Assembly (NCBI GenBank): GCA_030386875.1
Contig: CM059575.1
Span: 43,802,859 to 43,866,858, forward strand
Length of the DNA stretch: 64,000 nt
Direction of reading: 5' to 3'
Source of the DNA: Morinoia aosen
Lineage: Eukaryota > Arthropoda > Malacostraca > Amphipoda > Talitridae
Position 1 is the stretch's first letter; the number at the start of each line of letters is the position of its first letter. Under the pieces are notes generated by a model that was not told the DNA's origin, made no database searches, and worked only from the letters and a program-made list of their open reading frames with translations. Positions 13,561 to 25,300 of this stretch are shown here, in pieces. The translations under genes and the position numbers were made by a program.

Positions 13561-14068
13561 TATCATTTAAGAAGTGTTAATGTGAATTTTATTCTAATTT
13601 CTAATTCTTCAGAAGAAAAGAGGCGAATATGGGCACAGAAAAATTGGACTCTTCTTTGTTGGAATTGGTTTATCCTGCGTATGCCGTCAGTACTACAGAT
13701 TTACTCTCTGTTTCTCAACCTGAGCTGGCCCAAAATGACTGGTGAAAGAGAGGAAAGAAAATAATGAAAGAAAGAAAAGAATACGTCTTTCGAAGTTAGA
13801 ACGGCGCCCAGCTTTCGGAGGCAAAAATAGACGCTGGTTATTGTTAAAGCTGACCAGAAATTTTATTGAAAATCTTATTCGATCATCAATTCAAGAGCCA
13901 AAGTTTATTTATTCATGTTACTGTGGCAAAAAGTAGCCCTCTGGGTTGACTTTAAATTATTATAGAAAATCAAATGGCATTACTGTCTTGTTTTGCAGTC
14001 CAATGCATTCAAGTTGTATAAGCAAAAGGACACGTTCAACTCTAAGGCACTTAACTGATGTAAGATAA
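13561..14068. other. non-coding DNA between mariner remnant and SINE
   Basis: Two short plus-strand ORFs of 60-64 codons, one rich in Glu, Arg and Lys from a purine-rich stretch near 13740-13790, have no family resemblance. Nothing else is recognised. Confidence 0.4.
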
Positions 14069-14341
14069 TGAAGGCATCTACGGATGCTTTATTTCCAATT
14101 TCAAGCCTAATACATATCACCTTATACATTGGATTTTCAAATGCCTTATAACTAACGCCAGGACGCCATGACGCTTTCCCCCGGTCAAGACCGGTACCCA
14201 TTTCAGACACCTGGGTAGAGTGGGGTATTGTGCTTGGAATTTTTCCCCTATACCCAACAGAGAAAATCGCCACCAGCGCCGGGACTCGAACCAGGGTCTG
14301 CCTGGACGGAGGCAAGTTCGCTAGTCTCACGACACGACGAG
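14069..14341 (-). mobile_element. tRNA-derived SINE, copy 1
   Basis: Read on the minus strand, the element starts with a tRNA-like head near 14341. It carries a good RNA polymerase III B box, GGTTCGAGTCCCGGC, at about 14281-14295, followed by a body shared almost throughout with 30733-31012. Well-conserved blocks include the stretch at 14201-14216 (GGTGTCTGAAATGGGT) and the one at about 14132-14160 (GGCGTTAGTTATAAGGCA). The 116-codon ORF across it is a shadow. SINEs are transcribed by Pol III and mobilised by a partner LINE; no partner can be assigned, because the 3' end does not visibly match the LINE in this window. Confidence 0.75.
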
Positions 14342-16061
14342 CACAGTAAATTTAATAAAGTCTAGGATTGATTCATTTTTCTATGATAATCCTAATTAGC
14401 TTTCATTCATGCACTGAACAAATGCTGAGACAATATTACAACCTTCACAGATCGCTTACGAGTGAGATTAGATTTTTATTGCTTATTTTTTGTCTGAAAA
14501 ATTAATTCGAAGAAAATTTCACAGCTGTAACGTAATCATTAATTAGTTTTTCTCTCTAACAAATTTACGGGGTAAAATTTTGGTCATTTTTGACAAACTT
14601 TTGTCTACACGTTTCCTCTACATTCGTTCTACTTAAGATACACTAAAGAAGTCGTATACTCGCAGTGACTGTTCATTATTTCTGAAAAGGCGCAGAAAAT
14701 TTCTGGAACTATGAGTATTGCTTCGTTTGGCTATGATCAACGCAACCGTGGGGTTGAGTAAACGCTGGCCACCTGTGAGTTGCATTGGCGAGTTGCATTA
14801 AATAAATCAGTTCCTAGTGCTGTGTGGATTTCATTAGTGACTAACGGAAAATGAACAACATTTTAAATTCATTTGCAGAAAATATTTCTAAAATTTGCTA
14901 AGAAGTTTGTTTCATCTCATCTGGAAAATTAATTACTGAGGAGGCTAAGCCGATGATTACTCATAAAACTGGGTGCTTCACGGCTTGCATTATGAAAACA
15001 AATTAATATTTTTTAGAGCATGATTAGATGATTTCAAGAACAGATTTAAGGTTTTCTAGTATACAGTTTTACAGTCTCAGATCAGTTGTATGATAACGTT
15101 GAATTTTAATAAATTAAGAAATTTAGGATGCGTTAATGACTGAGACTTTCTCAGTGAAACTGGAAATAGCATCAGAAGCTGAGCTTTAGGTATTTATTCT
15201 CAGCGACGCTCTGAAGCAGCTTTCAAACGGGCTGAGCGCTCCACACTACAGCGTCCTCACCAAACAGTCAAGTTCTATTCTGTCGTGAACTTAAGAAGCT
15301 CTTGAAAATTCTGCATTCAGCTCAGATGAGTGCAATGAAAAATGCGTTCATGAACATTATAGACACACTGATGTTGCAGACCGACGGCTGCACAAGAATT
15401 AAGAGACTCCACCTGCCCTTGTGCTTGGCTGCCTCCTGAAGCCTTGAGCAAACAAGCGCTCTCACCACGCGCTGTAACTGTAACGCTCCTCCAGGGCTGT
15501 GCCATCAACTGCAGAAGAAAGTAAGACAAAAGTACACTCAGAACCCCTCATGCAGCTGCAGGTCTCATACTTAGTGTACCTGCCTTAATTACTAGCGCAT
15601 TGCTTGTAATGAAACGGCTTTTCTACGTAACGCTATAATCTACTAGCGCTACGTGATAAAACTTGGAGAGAATAAGTTTCTAATTTTCATTATTCGCAAA
15701 TAAATTCCTTTTAAAGTTTTATCTAAAGCTTAGGGGTCACACAAAATCTGTTGCACTAAAAAAATTTTTTTGAGTCTAATCAAGAAAAAAATGAAAATTT
15801 GCTGTCTCATTTAAGAAAACAAGTCAGAGAAAATTCTGATTCAATCTTGTTACATTTACTAATGGGCAGATTTCAAGGTTATATTAATATTATGATATCC
15901 AGCAAAATATCGCATACATAATTAATCCTTTTTCAACACAAACATTTTCAATCTAGTTACGCCACGTAGGCCTTTATCATGTTACGATAAGTAAAGTCAT
16001 AAATCAAAATTTATGTTTCGCCATTAATCACCATCATGATTAAATGGGATGAAGAAACATT
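14342..16061. other. non-coding DNA
   Basis: No credible gene or repeat was recognised. A GC-richer patch lies at about 15190-15560. Confidence 0.4.
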
Positions 16062-16157
16062 CGAAGATATAGATAAAATATTTTATGGTGTAGATAAAAT
16101 ATTTTAAGATGTAGATAAAATATTTTAAGATGTAGATAAAATATTTTAAAATGTAGA
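16062..16157. repeat. 21-bp tandem repeat
   Basis: Four to five copies of a 21-bp unit, GATGTAGATAAAATATTTTAA, with few differences. The first copy (GATATAGAT...) and the last (AATGTAGAA...) are the most diverged. Confidence 0.9.
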
Positions 16158-16174
16158 AAATGCTAGGAAATTCA

Positions 16175-16225
16175 TCTTTTCACCCGTAAATGTTTCGGAG
16201 TTTAGCACCATCTTCAGGAGACTTT
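16175..16225 (-). ncRNA. hammerhead-ribozyme-like motif (possible Penelope-type retroelement trace)
   Basis: On the minus strand CTGAAGA is followed by GGTGCTAAACTCC and GAAAC. This order matches the hammerhead core CUGANGA - stem II - GAAA. Stem II would be four pairs with one U-U mismatch. Hammerhead motifs with the same CTGAAGATGG layout are known from the terminal repeats of Penelope-like retroelements. Stems I and III are not convincing here, and no reverse transcriptase lies nearby, so this is at best a decayed fragment. Confidence 0.35.
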
Positions 16226-16240
16226 TCTTTGTCAGTTCAC

Positions 16241-19200
16241 AACAGAAGGGCGAAGGCCCGGCCTAGGCTGAGCGCGCTATAGCTGCCCAGTGCGCCGTGT
16301 GGATAGGCACACTAGGTGTGGAGGGCCTTTGTTCACCCTCAGCTAGAGTAGACCCAGCGACGTCACATGATACTCAGAAAACGTTAGAGCAATCTGCTCC
16401 ATTCGGTTGGCACAAGTAGAACAAGCTTATTTATGGTGAAAATGTGAAGATGCTTGTTCATTTTTAGATTGTGATGACCCGTGGTAGGAGGAAAACCTCA
16501 AGGACAAAAGTGGTTGCTGGGTGATGTCGGATTTATGTGTGCTCACCTTTGTGCTCACCCTTCCTGAGCGTGGAACAGAGCTGTTGTAGATATATAAAGG
16601 ATCCCAATGACTACTCGGTTTTCAATCAAGCAGCTGAGAAGAAGAAACGACAACAGCTACCTGCTGGTCCTGCGTGAATTCAAGCCACTCGTCATACGCA
16701 GAGCACTATCTCAATACTCTCTAATGCCCGACATAATTGATGACTGCAATCTGAACATTTGTGATTTTTGCACTTGTCCTATTTGGGATTTTTCCCCTCT
16801 AGTTAGAACATCAGCGAACGTGGTAGAGGATCTATGTAGATTTGTGAAGCTCTACGTAAAATTGATGCGTTCTCTAAATCATGTTTTCTGGTATCTTAAT
16901 AGTGAGCTGATGCTGGAGCTGGAATCCGAAACATTTCCTTCTAAAAAATCCTTGTGTTTTCTTCCTTTTGAAGTGTTTTAACCTTACGTTTGTAGTAAAC
17001 GAGCAAAAAATTCAATTTCTCAATTTTTATGTAGCACACTTGCGTTTCATAGCATCAGTAACTTAACAACATTAGTGAGAAGAGAAGTGCATCATTCTAG
17101 AGAAGAGTGCCGAACTCAGATAATTTATTTAATAGTCTAACCAGTACACACCTGGAAATCCATGTTCTTTCTTGAACGTCCTCATCTTTCAACATTTAAA
17201 CACTAATTTATCACCACCGATTTCACAGTGCTGACTAGGGTCTTAATTCAAAATGCCTAAAATTAACCCGACCTTTTAAGCTATCGTCTAAAAACTACAA
17301 TAAAGAACGCAAAACATGATTTTCAGTTAGGAATGGAAAATATTTACAGTATTCTAACCAATGTACCCGTTCTGAGGCAAGTGTGGCAGCAACATTCGCA
17401 GCAACGTCTCCCTTGGATGCCCTGAGGTACGTGCTGCAGCGAGGTGCAGCAGAACAGGGCGCACCGAGCGCACCTTTCTGCGTGCTGCGACTACTCTCTC
17501 GGCTGCCCTGTCATATACGGGTATGCTTGTTTTTTAACTTCTTTAGTTCAATCTTGCGTTGATTTCGTGTGATGAAGCCATTTTTGAAGCCTAAGGCTTA
17601 TATTTTATTCAAATACACAAACCATACTCATGATTGACATGCCTGAGATCTTGGAATGTTGACCCAAGTGCTGATGCAGCTGTAACACATGATGCAGTAT
17701 CTGCATTTGAAGCAGCATCAGTATCCGCTGTGTTCGAGTAGGTATCATCTGTTGTAACAGTGTCTGTAGTGGTATCAACATCTGCAGTAACATTAGGATT
17801 TCCTGTGTGAGCATCATTTGCTGTAGCAGTAAAATATCTTACTGGTATTCATTCAGTAGACTTTTCAGCGAGTTTTTAAAATGGAAATTTAAGTGTTGTT
17901 TGGCTTACGTACCTTCATAAATTTACGTATAAAAACTGCAGACAAATACGTACGAAATATTTTAAATTTAGATATTTCAGCAAGCAATGCTCAATGGTTG
18001 TGCTCACGAGATTATATTCCTAAAAGAATGGCTTCGCTTCACTAGTCTGAAATCGGAATGTTATTTATAATATACGGGAAAGTTTGTTGGCACAAATTAT
18101 TGCAAGTAACTTTTCATCAACCTCTACTAATTTTGTCCCTGGAGCAATATTCCACTTCCAATTCAGATAGACGTTTGCACACTTTTTGCCTTAATCAATT
18201 ATCGAAGATTTTTCATACAGAGGACCATTACAGTCAATTAAGGGCTTCTTGCATTTATAACTAATATATCACTTGTTTATTAACTCTCGGGTCATTCTGG
18301 GACTGATAATATAGAAAAAGAGATCTATTCGCAGAAAAAATAGCATTTGATTGTATTTTTTCAAATTTCCAGATCCGTAATTGCACCGTTCATACGTTCT
18401 GCTGGGACAGAGCAGGAAGCAATCACTCTGCTCGCTCGCTGCTCGCAATGCCCTGGAAGCTATATTTGCCAGGCTCAAGTATGGCTAAAAGGAATTTTTC
18501 CTTTTCGTGACAGGAAAAAGTATATTCCCTGCTCTTTTTCCATGGGCTTCTTCGTTTGCCCCGGAATCCACGACTTAGAAATCCTGTTGGTAGATGCATG
18601 GAAAGCTGTTGCTCGTCGTGCCCCATGGTGCCTTGTTATTTGCTAGCCGTAGCTGAACGAGTGTCACATAGTCCCAACCATACAATCTTTTGATTACTTT
18701 AAATCATTATTTGTGCCTCGCAACGAATTTTTACCTTGATTTTGAAAACTATAAGCTTCATAAAGGAGGTCAGGTGTCCGCCAATTACTACAGAATAACG
18801 GCGACTAACCCTATACTCTTTATTAAGTATGGGCTTCTGAATAATTTTTAGAATATAATTAACACCAAATGAGCTTGGCTACTGTCGGTCAAGTTCAAAA
18901 AACAGTTTGTTACCGTTTTAAGAGAATAAAGAATTGTTAATGCTTTCGCAGCGATTTTTCTGCTAAAGTTGAGCCACTTTGCACTTTATTGACTGTAAAT
19001 TATTTTTATTCCCACACGAATAAACTATAGGTGCTGACGTCCGTAGTAAATGTTATGCCCATCCGCTTTTTATTTAATACATTTACAAATAAATTCAATA
19101 CAGACAGTATTAAACGCTTTAGGAAAAAATTAGCACAGGGATACATTAGCATATTTCCATTAGCATTAGCATTTATAATATTAAAATTTTATATCATAAC

Positions 19201-20182
19201 TTTACTTAAAAAAATGGCCACTCGTTTTTCATGATCGGCAAATTCAAAATTCTTCCGTCTTGCATGCCAGAAAGAATGTTCTAGTGATGAATACTTCACA
19301 ATTTCTTGCTGCGGCTTTTGTGCGTACTCCACCTTTCTTCATCCTCGTTTCTTGTTGAACGTATCTCCACATGTGCTGGTAATTTCTTGTTAATTCTTAG
19401 CAAAACGGTGAAATTGACTATTACTCGTAAAAATTTCTTTATAGCTAAAGTATCTCTCCCTGTATCAAGTCCAGTTCTTATATGTTCACGGTGGTGAGCG
19501 GTGTAGGGAGGTAGTGACATGAGAGGGCCTGCTCCTCAATTCTTCATTTTCCGCAACAAGATTTAGACCAGCACCTCTTGCATTTCCGTGTGATTTTGTT
19601 TTTATGCGATGTTTTTGAAGAGCTCTCGTGTGACGGTGCATGTTCACCTCCAGCAAGTAGTATTTTCGAAGCAAGCACTAGAGTGCCCTGCGATACAGGC
19701 CGCCTCAGCGCAGTGCACCACCACGTCCCAGCGATGCTGGCAACAGTTGCGCTTGCCAGCAATCAAGTCATTAACTGCAGCAGCTGCGGCTGTCACGCGT
19801 CAGTGAACAGAGTGAAGCACTTCACCGCTGATCTTGTGAAAACGATTCACTTCAACGGCGATGCAGTGAAGAAATTCCCTTTGATCTTGTACGCTTGTTG
19901 CCAAATGTGAAGCCCGACTGATTTTTCGTTGTTTCAGTTTGAGGGTAGCCTTCAATTTTTTTTATTTCAGCTTCGTGGTTTGAAATTTAATAAGCTTTTT
20001 AGCTGTTGTTTAAAATACTCAGTTTTATACGACGAAAACCATTTATCGCCATGAAATCGTACAAAGAAAAAAATTCTCTGAGTTTATTGCTTCACTTAGC
20101 AAAAGCTGCGAACATGGCGCCTATTTTCTCCAACAAAGGTTCATTATTTTTGGAAAGTTAAGGCTGTTGAAACATTTTATAC
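16241..20182. other. non-coding DNA
   Basis: The longest open frame, 124 codons at 16607-16981 on the plus strand, has no recognisable domain or low-complexity explanation and is left uncalled. GC-richer patches lie at about 17370-17520 and 19480-19900. No RNA gene was recognised. Confidence 0.4.
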
Positions 20183-22323
20183 GAGCAGTGTTGTGTCTGC
20201 AGGTCAGGTGCAGCATGAAGCGTGTCGTGTCTGCAGATCAGGTGCAGCATGAAGCGTGTCGTGTCTGCAGGTCAGGTGCAGCATGAAGCGTGTCGTGTCT
20301 GCAGAGCAGGTGCAGCATGAAGCGTGTCGTGTCTGCAGGTCAGGTGCAGCATGAAGCGTGTCGTGTCTGCAGGTCAGGTGCAGCATGAAGCGTGTCGTGT
20401 CTGCAGAGCAGGTGCAGCATGAAGCGTGTCTTGTCTGCAGGTCAAGTGCAGCATGAAGCGTGTCGTGTCTGCAGGTCAGGTGCAGCATGAAGCGTGTCGT
20501 GTCTGCAGGTCAGGTGCAGCATGAAGCGTGTCGTGTCTGCAGGTCAGGTGCAGCATGATGCGTGTCGTGTCTACAGGTTAGGTGCAGCATGAAGCGTGTC
20601 GTGTCTGCAGGTTAGGTGCAGCATGAAGCGTGTCGTGTCTGCAGATCAGGTGCAGCATGAAGCATATCGTGTCTGCAGGTCAGGTGCAGCATGAAGCGTG
20701 TTGTGTTTGCAGGTCAGGTGCAGCATGAGGCGTGTCGTGTCTGCAGGTCAGGTGCAGCATGAAGCGTGTCGTGTCTGCATATCAGGTGCAGCATGAAGCG
20801 TGTCGTGTCTGCAGGTCAGGTGCAGCATGAAGCGTGTCGTGTCTGCAGTTCGGTGCAGCATGAAGCGTGTCGTGTCTGCAGGTCAGGTGCAGCATGAAGC
20901 GTGTCGTGTCTGCAGGTCGGTGCAGCATGAAGCGTGTCGTGTCTGCAGGTCGGTGCAGCATGAAGCATATCGTGTCTGCAGGTCAGGTGCAGCATGAAGC
21001 GTGTCGTGTCTGCAGGTCGGTGCAGCATGAAGCGTGTCGTGTCTGCAGGTCAGGGGCAGCATGAAGCGTGTCGTGTCTGCAGGTCGGTACAGCATGAAGC
21101 GTGTCGTGTCTGCAGGTCGGTGCAGCATGAAGCATATCGTGTCTGCAGGTCAGGTGCAGCATGAAGCGTGTGGTGTCTGCAGGTCGGTGCAGCATGAAGC
21201 GTGTCGTGTCTGCAGGTCAGGTGCAGCATGAAGCGTGTCGTGTCTGCAGGTCGGTGCAGCATGAAGCATATCGTGTCTGCAGGTCAGGTGCAGCATGAAG
21301 CGTGTCGTGTCTGCAGGTCGGTGCAGCATGAAGCGTGTCGTGTCTGCAGGTCAGGGGCAGCATGAAGCGTGTCGTGTCTGCAGGTCGGTGCAGCATGAAG
21401 CGTGTCGTGTCTGCAGGTCGGTGCAGCATGAAGCATATCGTGTCTGCAGGTCGGTGCAGCATGAAGCATATCGTGTCTGCAGGTCGGTGCAGCATGAAGC
21501 ATATCGTGTCTGCAGGTCAGGTGCAGCATGAAGCGTGTCGTGTCTGCAGGTCGGTGCAGCATGAAGCATATCGTGTCTGCAGGTCAGGTGCAGCATGAAG
21601 CGTGTCGTGTCTGCAGGTCGGTGCAGCATGAAGCGTGTCGTGTCTGCAGGTCAGGGGCAGCATGAAGCGTGTCGTGTCTGCAGGTCGGTGCAGCATGAAG
21701 CGTGTCGTGTCTGCAGGTCGGTGCAGCATGAAGCATATCGTGTCTGCAGGTCAGGTGCAGCATGAAGCGTGTGGTGTCTGCAGGTCGGTGCAGCATGAAG
21801 CGTGTCGTGTCTGCAGGTCAGGTGTAGCATGGAGCGTGTCGTATCTGCAGAGCAGGTGTAGCATGAAGCGTGTCGTGTCTGCAGGTCAGGTGTAGCATGA
21901 AGCGTGTCGTGTCTGCAGGTCAGGTGTAGCATGAAGCGTGTCGTGTCTGCAGGTCAGGTGTAGCATGAAGCGTGTCGTGTCTGCAGGTCAGGTGTAGCAT
22001 GAAGCGTGTCGTGTCTGCAGGTCAGGTGTAGCATGAAGCGTGTCGTGTCTGCAGAGCAGGTGTAGCATGAAGCGTTTCGTGTCTGCAGGTCAGGTGTAGT
22101 ATGAAGCGTGTCGTGTCTGCAGGTCGGTGCAGCATGAAGCGTGTCGTGTCTGCAGGTCAGGTGCAGCATGAAGCGTGTCGTGTCTGCAGGTCGGTGCAGC
22201 ATGAAGCGTGTCGTGTCTGCAGAGCAGGTGTAGCATGAAGCGTGTCGTGTCTGCAGGTCAGGTGTAGCATGAAGCGTGTCGTGTCTGCAGAGCAGGTGTA
22301 GCATGATGCCTGTCGTGTCTGCA
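20183..22323. repeat. 34/33-bp minisatellite, about 63 units
   Basis: Head-to-tail units of 34 bp starting GTGCAGCATGAAGCGTGTCG and ending CTGCAGGTCAG, plus a 33-bp form that ends GGTCG. Full units begin at 20208 and the array decays after 22323. The first 18 full units (20208-20819) are all 34 bp. The middle (20953-21821) mixes 34- and 33-bp forms with variants such as GCATATCG and GGGCAG. The last part (from 21822) is mostly a GTGTAG variant. Each normal unit carries a CTGCAG. The repeat lacks stops in several frames on both strands, which produces many long spurious ORFs (Cys/His/Arg/Thr-rich); none is a gene. Confidence 0.97.
20953..21821. repeat. higher-order repeat of nine monomers (about 300 bp)
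   Basis: Three consecutive blocks start at 20953, 21254 and 21554 (spacings 301 and 300 bp). Each opens with the same five-unit order: GCATATCG-type 34-mer, 33-mer, 34-mer, GGGCAG-type 33-mer, 33-mer (167 bp). Blocks 1 and 3 also share the next three units, including the rare GTGTGGTG variant at 21154 and 21755. Block 2 instead has two extra 33-bp GCATATCG units. This pattern shows that blocks, not single monomers, were duplicated recently. Confidence 0.85.
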
Positions 22324-25300
22324 CGAGAAGATACCACATTGGTCTTCTTTTTTTACGAACTTTCTATGCATTATATTACGCATCAGAGATAACTGAACAT
22401 ATTCTACGTAGCTAGCTACAAAGATGGGACGCTCCGGATGAACGAATATTTTCGCAGTAAATTTTGTTGGTGGAAGAAATTTTGTTCGGGGTTCTAAAGT
22501 ATTTCAAGCGTATTTTCTACTAAGCGAAATATAAAATGAGGCGTTTGTGCTGGAAGATGATCAGGTGTGGTGCACAAAACACGGTAAATACATAGAGCAA
22601 GGCATTTTGTATTTTGTATTGTGCGAATTCTTGCGTACAAACCACCCTGTTTCTGATAATGCTGAGATCAAGATTTAAACGGCAAGAATGCACACTTCAC
22701 CAGCGGAATTAGTTGGACTGGAGATGACCCGCAGCGCAGAAGTGAGGACTGCGAGGCCGCTGCTCCTGGACGCGTGCACTCTGTACTTTACCGCAGCCGC
22801 CGTCTCTCACAGCCGTCCGACTGTCGGTGATAATTGTACGTGTGCCGGCTCTCATTTATTAGGCCTGCAGACACTTGAGCATCTGTGCCACACACTATTG
22901 TTCAGCGCCGGATAAATCTTGGGTCGGTCTTGGAGAAAGTGTTCATAATAACTCATGCCCTATGAAAAGTATTCTTCCTTCATCCGTGGAGAGACTCGAA
23001 AATAAAGAACTAGTTTTCGCATGGGCAGCTGCATCTGTGAATAATAATAATAGCTAACAATTGTTTAGTGAAACGTTTTCGATAGCCTGCGTAATTTTTA
23101 GAGAGTTAAAAAATACTGACCATCGCGCTGGCTGTACAGTTTTAATCTCAATTTTACATGTAACATTACAGTACATAATATCTGTACAACAAAACAAAAT
23201 ATCTCTTTCTGGCAGAAAAATGTTTTAATTCAAGCTTTCTCAGTTAAAATTTCCAAGTTCGAAGATTGGAAGTTCTGAAGTTCTGATAGAAGTATCAAAA
23301 AAGAAGTTTTCAAATAGAAGCTTGAATTTGTGAAAAGAATGGTAAAGAAAGCTGAAACGAAACGGAAACATATTAAGATATATGTATAGTCACATGAATC
23401 AGCCAGAGAGACCTGTGGATATAGGACGCAAGGCCGTACGTTGAAGCTCTCCTAAAGGGCATCAACCTTGAATGATCCTCTTCTCGTATGTCAAGGCAGT
23501 CTCTCTTCATTTATATCAGCCTGTGGCTGGTCAATGCACTAAATCAACCAATCGTTCATTCACTGTAATGTAAGTTATAAAGAATTCAAGGCAGAAAGTG
23601 CAGAGACAAAATCTCAGAGCCCTTAAGACAGAAGATTTCTCGCCTTCTGTTGAGTGTCGCAAATGAATCGGCCTTTCGCTGTATGGAAGAGTGTCGGCGA
23701 AATCAAAATGTAGTAAAATACTTACTTCAGATGTCTCTAAAAACATCTAATTCGCAATAAACGATACCATGTTCTGTATTTTTCTAACTGTAATACTAGA
23801 AAAAAAGCATGAGTAAGCGTATCAAAGTTTTTTGCTACGGATATACAGCTTGAGGAAAACGAACACGTAACCTCAATCCGCGTTCAAAAATGGCTTGCAT
23901 CAAACCAACCCGTAAACCCATCCGGTAAACCGAAGGTAAACCTGCTATTGTGCGAATGCTGACTAGCTCTGGAATCTATTAGTCAGAATCAAAGATTTAT
24001 AATTACTTCAGTTTGATTGAAGACTGTGCAAAGTGCGTTGACTGGATTATCATAAATACTATGGGAGGTGTAAAGTAGAGATCGCCGAGCGCATTGGAGC
24101 CAATTTGAAGACGTTGGAAGGATTAAGAAACATTCGCCTGAATCAGTTAGTAACTAATTACAGAGTAGGGTAATTCGAACACATCGAATTAATATTTCTA
24201 ATGAGATATGAGCCTTCAAATTTGTCATGTAGCTCCAGACCAGAAACTCAGCAAGCCAGTAACTTTTACAGCAACGAGCAATAGGACAGCAGAGTTTCTC
24301 CCGAAAGCAGTTTACGCAGCAGACGTCATTCTCAAGACCAGGACTGCACCATACCGACCACAGACTCTAGGATGCCTCGCTACTTCACTGGCTACAGCTG
24401 TTTTAACATTACGCCCCCCCCCCCCTTATTTTACCACACAAAATTTTTTGGTATATTATTTGAGGAACGAGTAAGGGAGACAGTCATCCTTCAACACAAA
24501 GAAAGTCATCCTTCAACTCTGCATAAGTAGCGACTCATACCTAAGCGATATAAGTGAACACTCAGCCAAACACTGAGGCCATCGAGAGCAAGAAAAAAAT
24601 ACATCTGCATGCACGCTACGTTGAGATACTGGTTTATACCTCACGATCATTTATTCAATGAAAATGACTATCACATGACTTTCCAAAGCGTTCGTTTAAT
24701 TTCGAGTAAAGCTCCTTGAATTGTTGCCTATAGATTTAGTTGAACGTTCATCATTTCTACGCTGTGTTTATGAATGTATAGATATTGTCACCAGTTCTCA
24801 AGCAAACAATAAGAGACAAGTGCGCTGATTTTCACGTAACCGTTTAGTGATCGATTATGCAAAAAGCTAAGTTGCGTGCATAACGCTTGAAAACAGCAAC
24901 ATCCCAGCAACCTATAGACAGCGGCTGAAAGATTGCCTGCTCGCAGGTGATATAAGCGCGGATCGCGTTACATGCCAGACCGTACAGAGAAACACAATGT
25001 TGAAGCTCAATGCTACTTTACAGGAGCTCAAAAATTAATTCACATGACAGGAAAATACACAGTGCGCGGTTGAAGTTGTTAGAAAAGGGAGACTTAAGAC
25101 AAACCGGAAAAATTTTAATAGGTCCCAGAAACACATAAACGAAATAGATCTCAGTTGCCATGAACTTCGGTTGTGGATAAGGAAATATTTCTGGGCAACG
25201 AAATGAGTGCACATAATTTTGCATGCAATGAAAACATGAAAAATCATTTCTCAATTTAACTTCATAGTCTGCGCTATAATTTCAATTAAATTCATTCAAA

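Noticed and set aside
13980-14330. 116-codon minus-strand ORF
   Set aside because: Lies inside the tRNA-derived SINE and is not a protein gene.
16607-16981. 124-codon plus-strand ORF
   Set aside because: The longest isolated ORF in its region, but no domain, signal or homology is recognisable and the length is possible by chance.
20204-22339. Many ORFs of 60-127 codons on both strands across the minisatellite
   Set aside because: They arise from a stop-poor 33/34-bp unit, change frame at each 34-mer and mirror each other on both strands.
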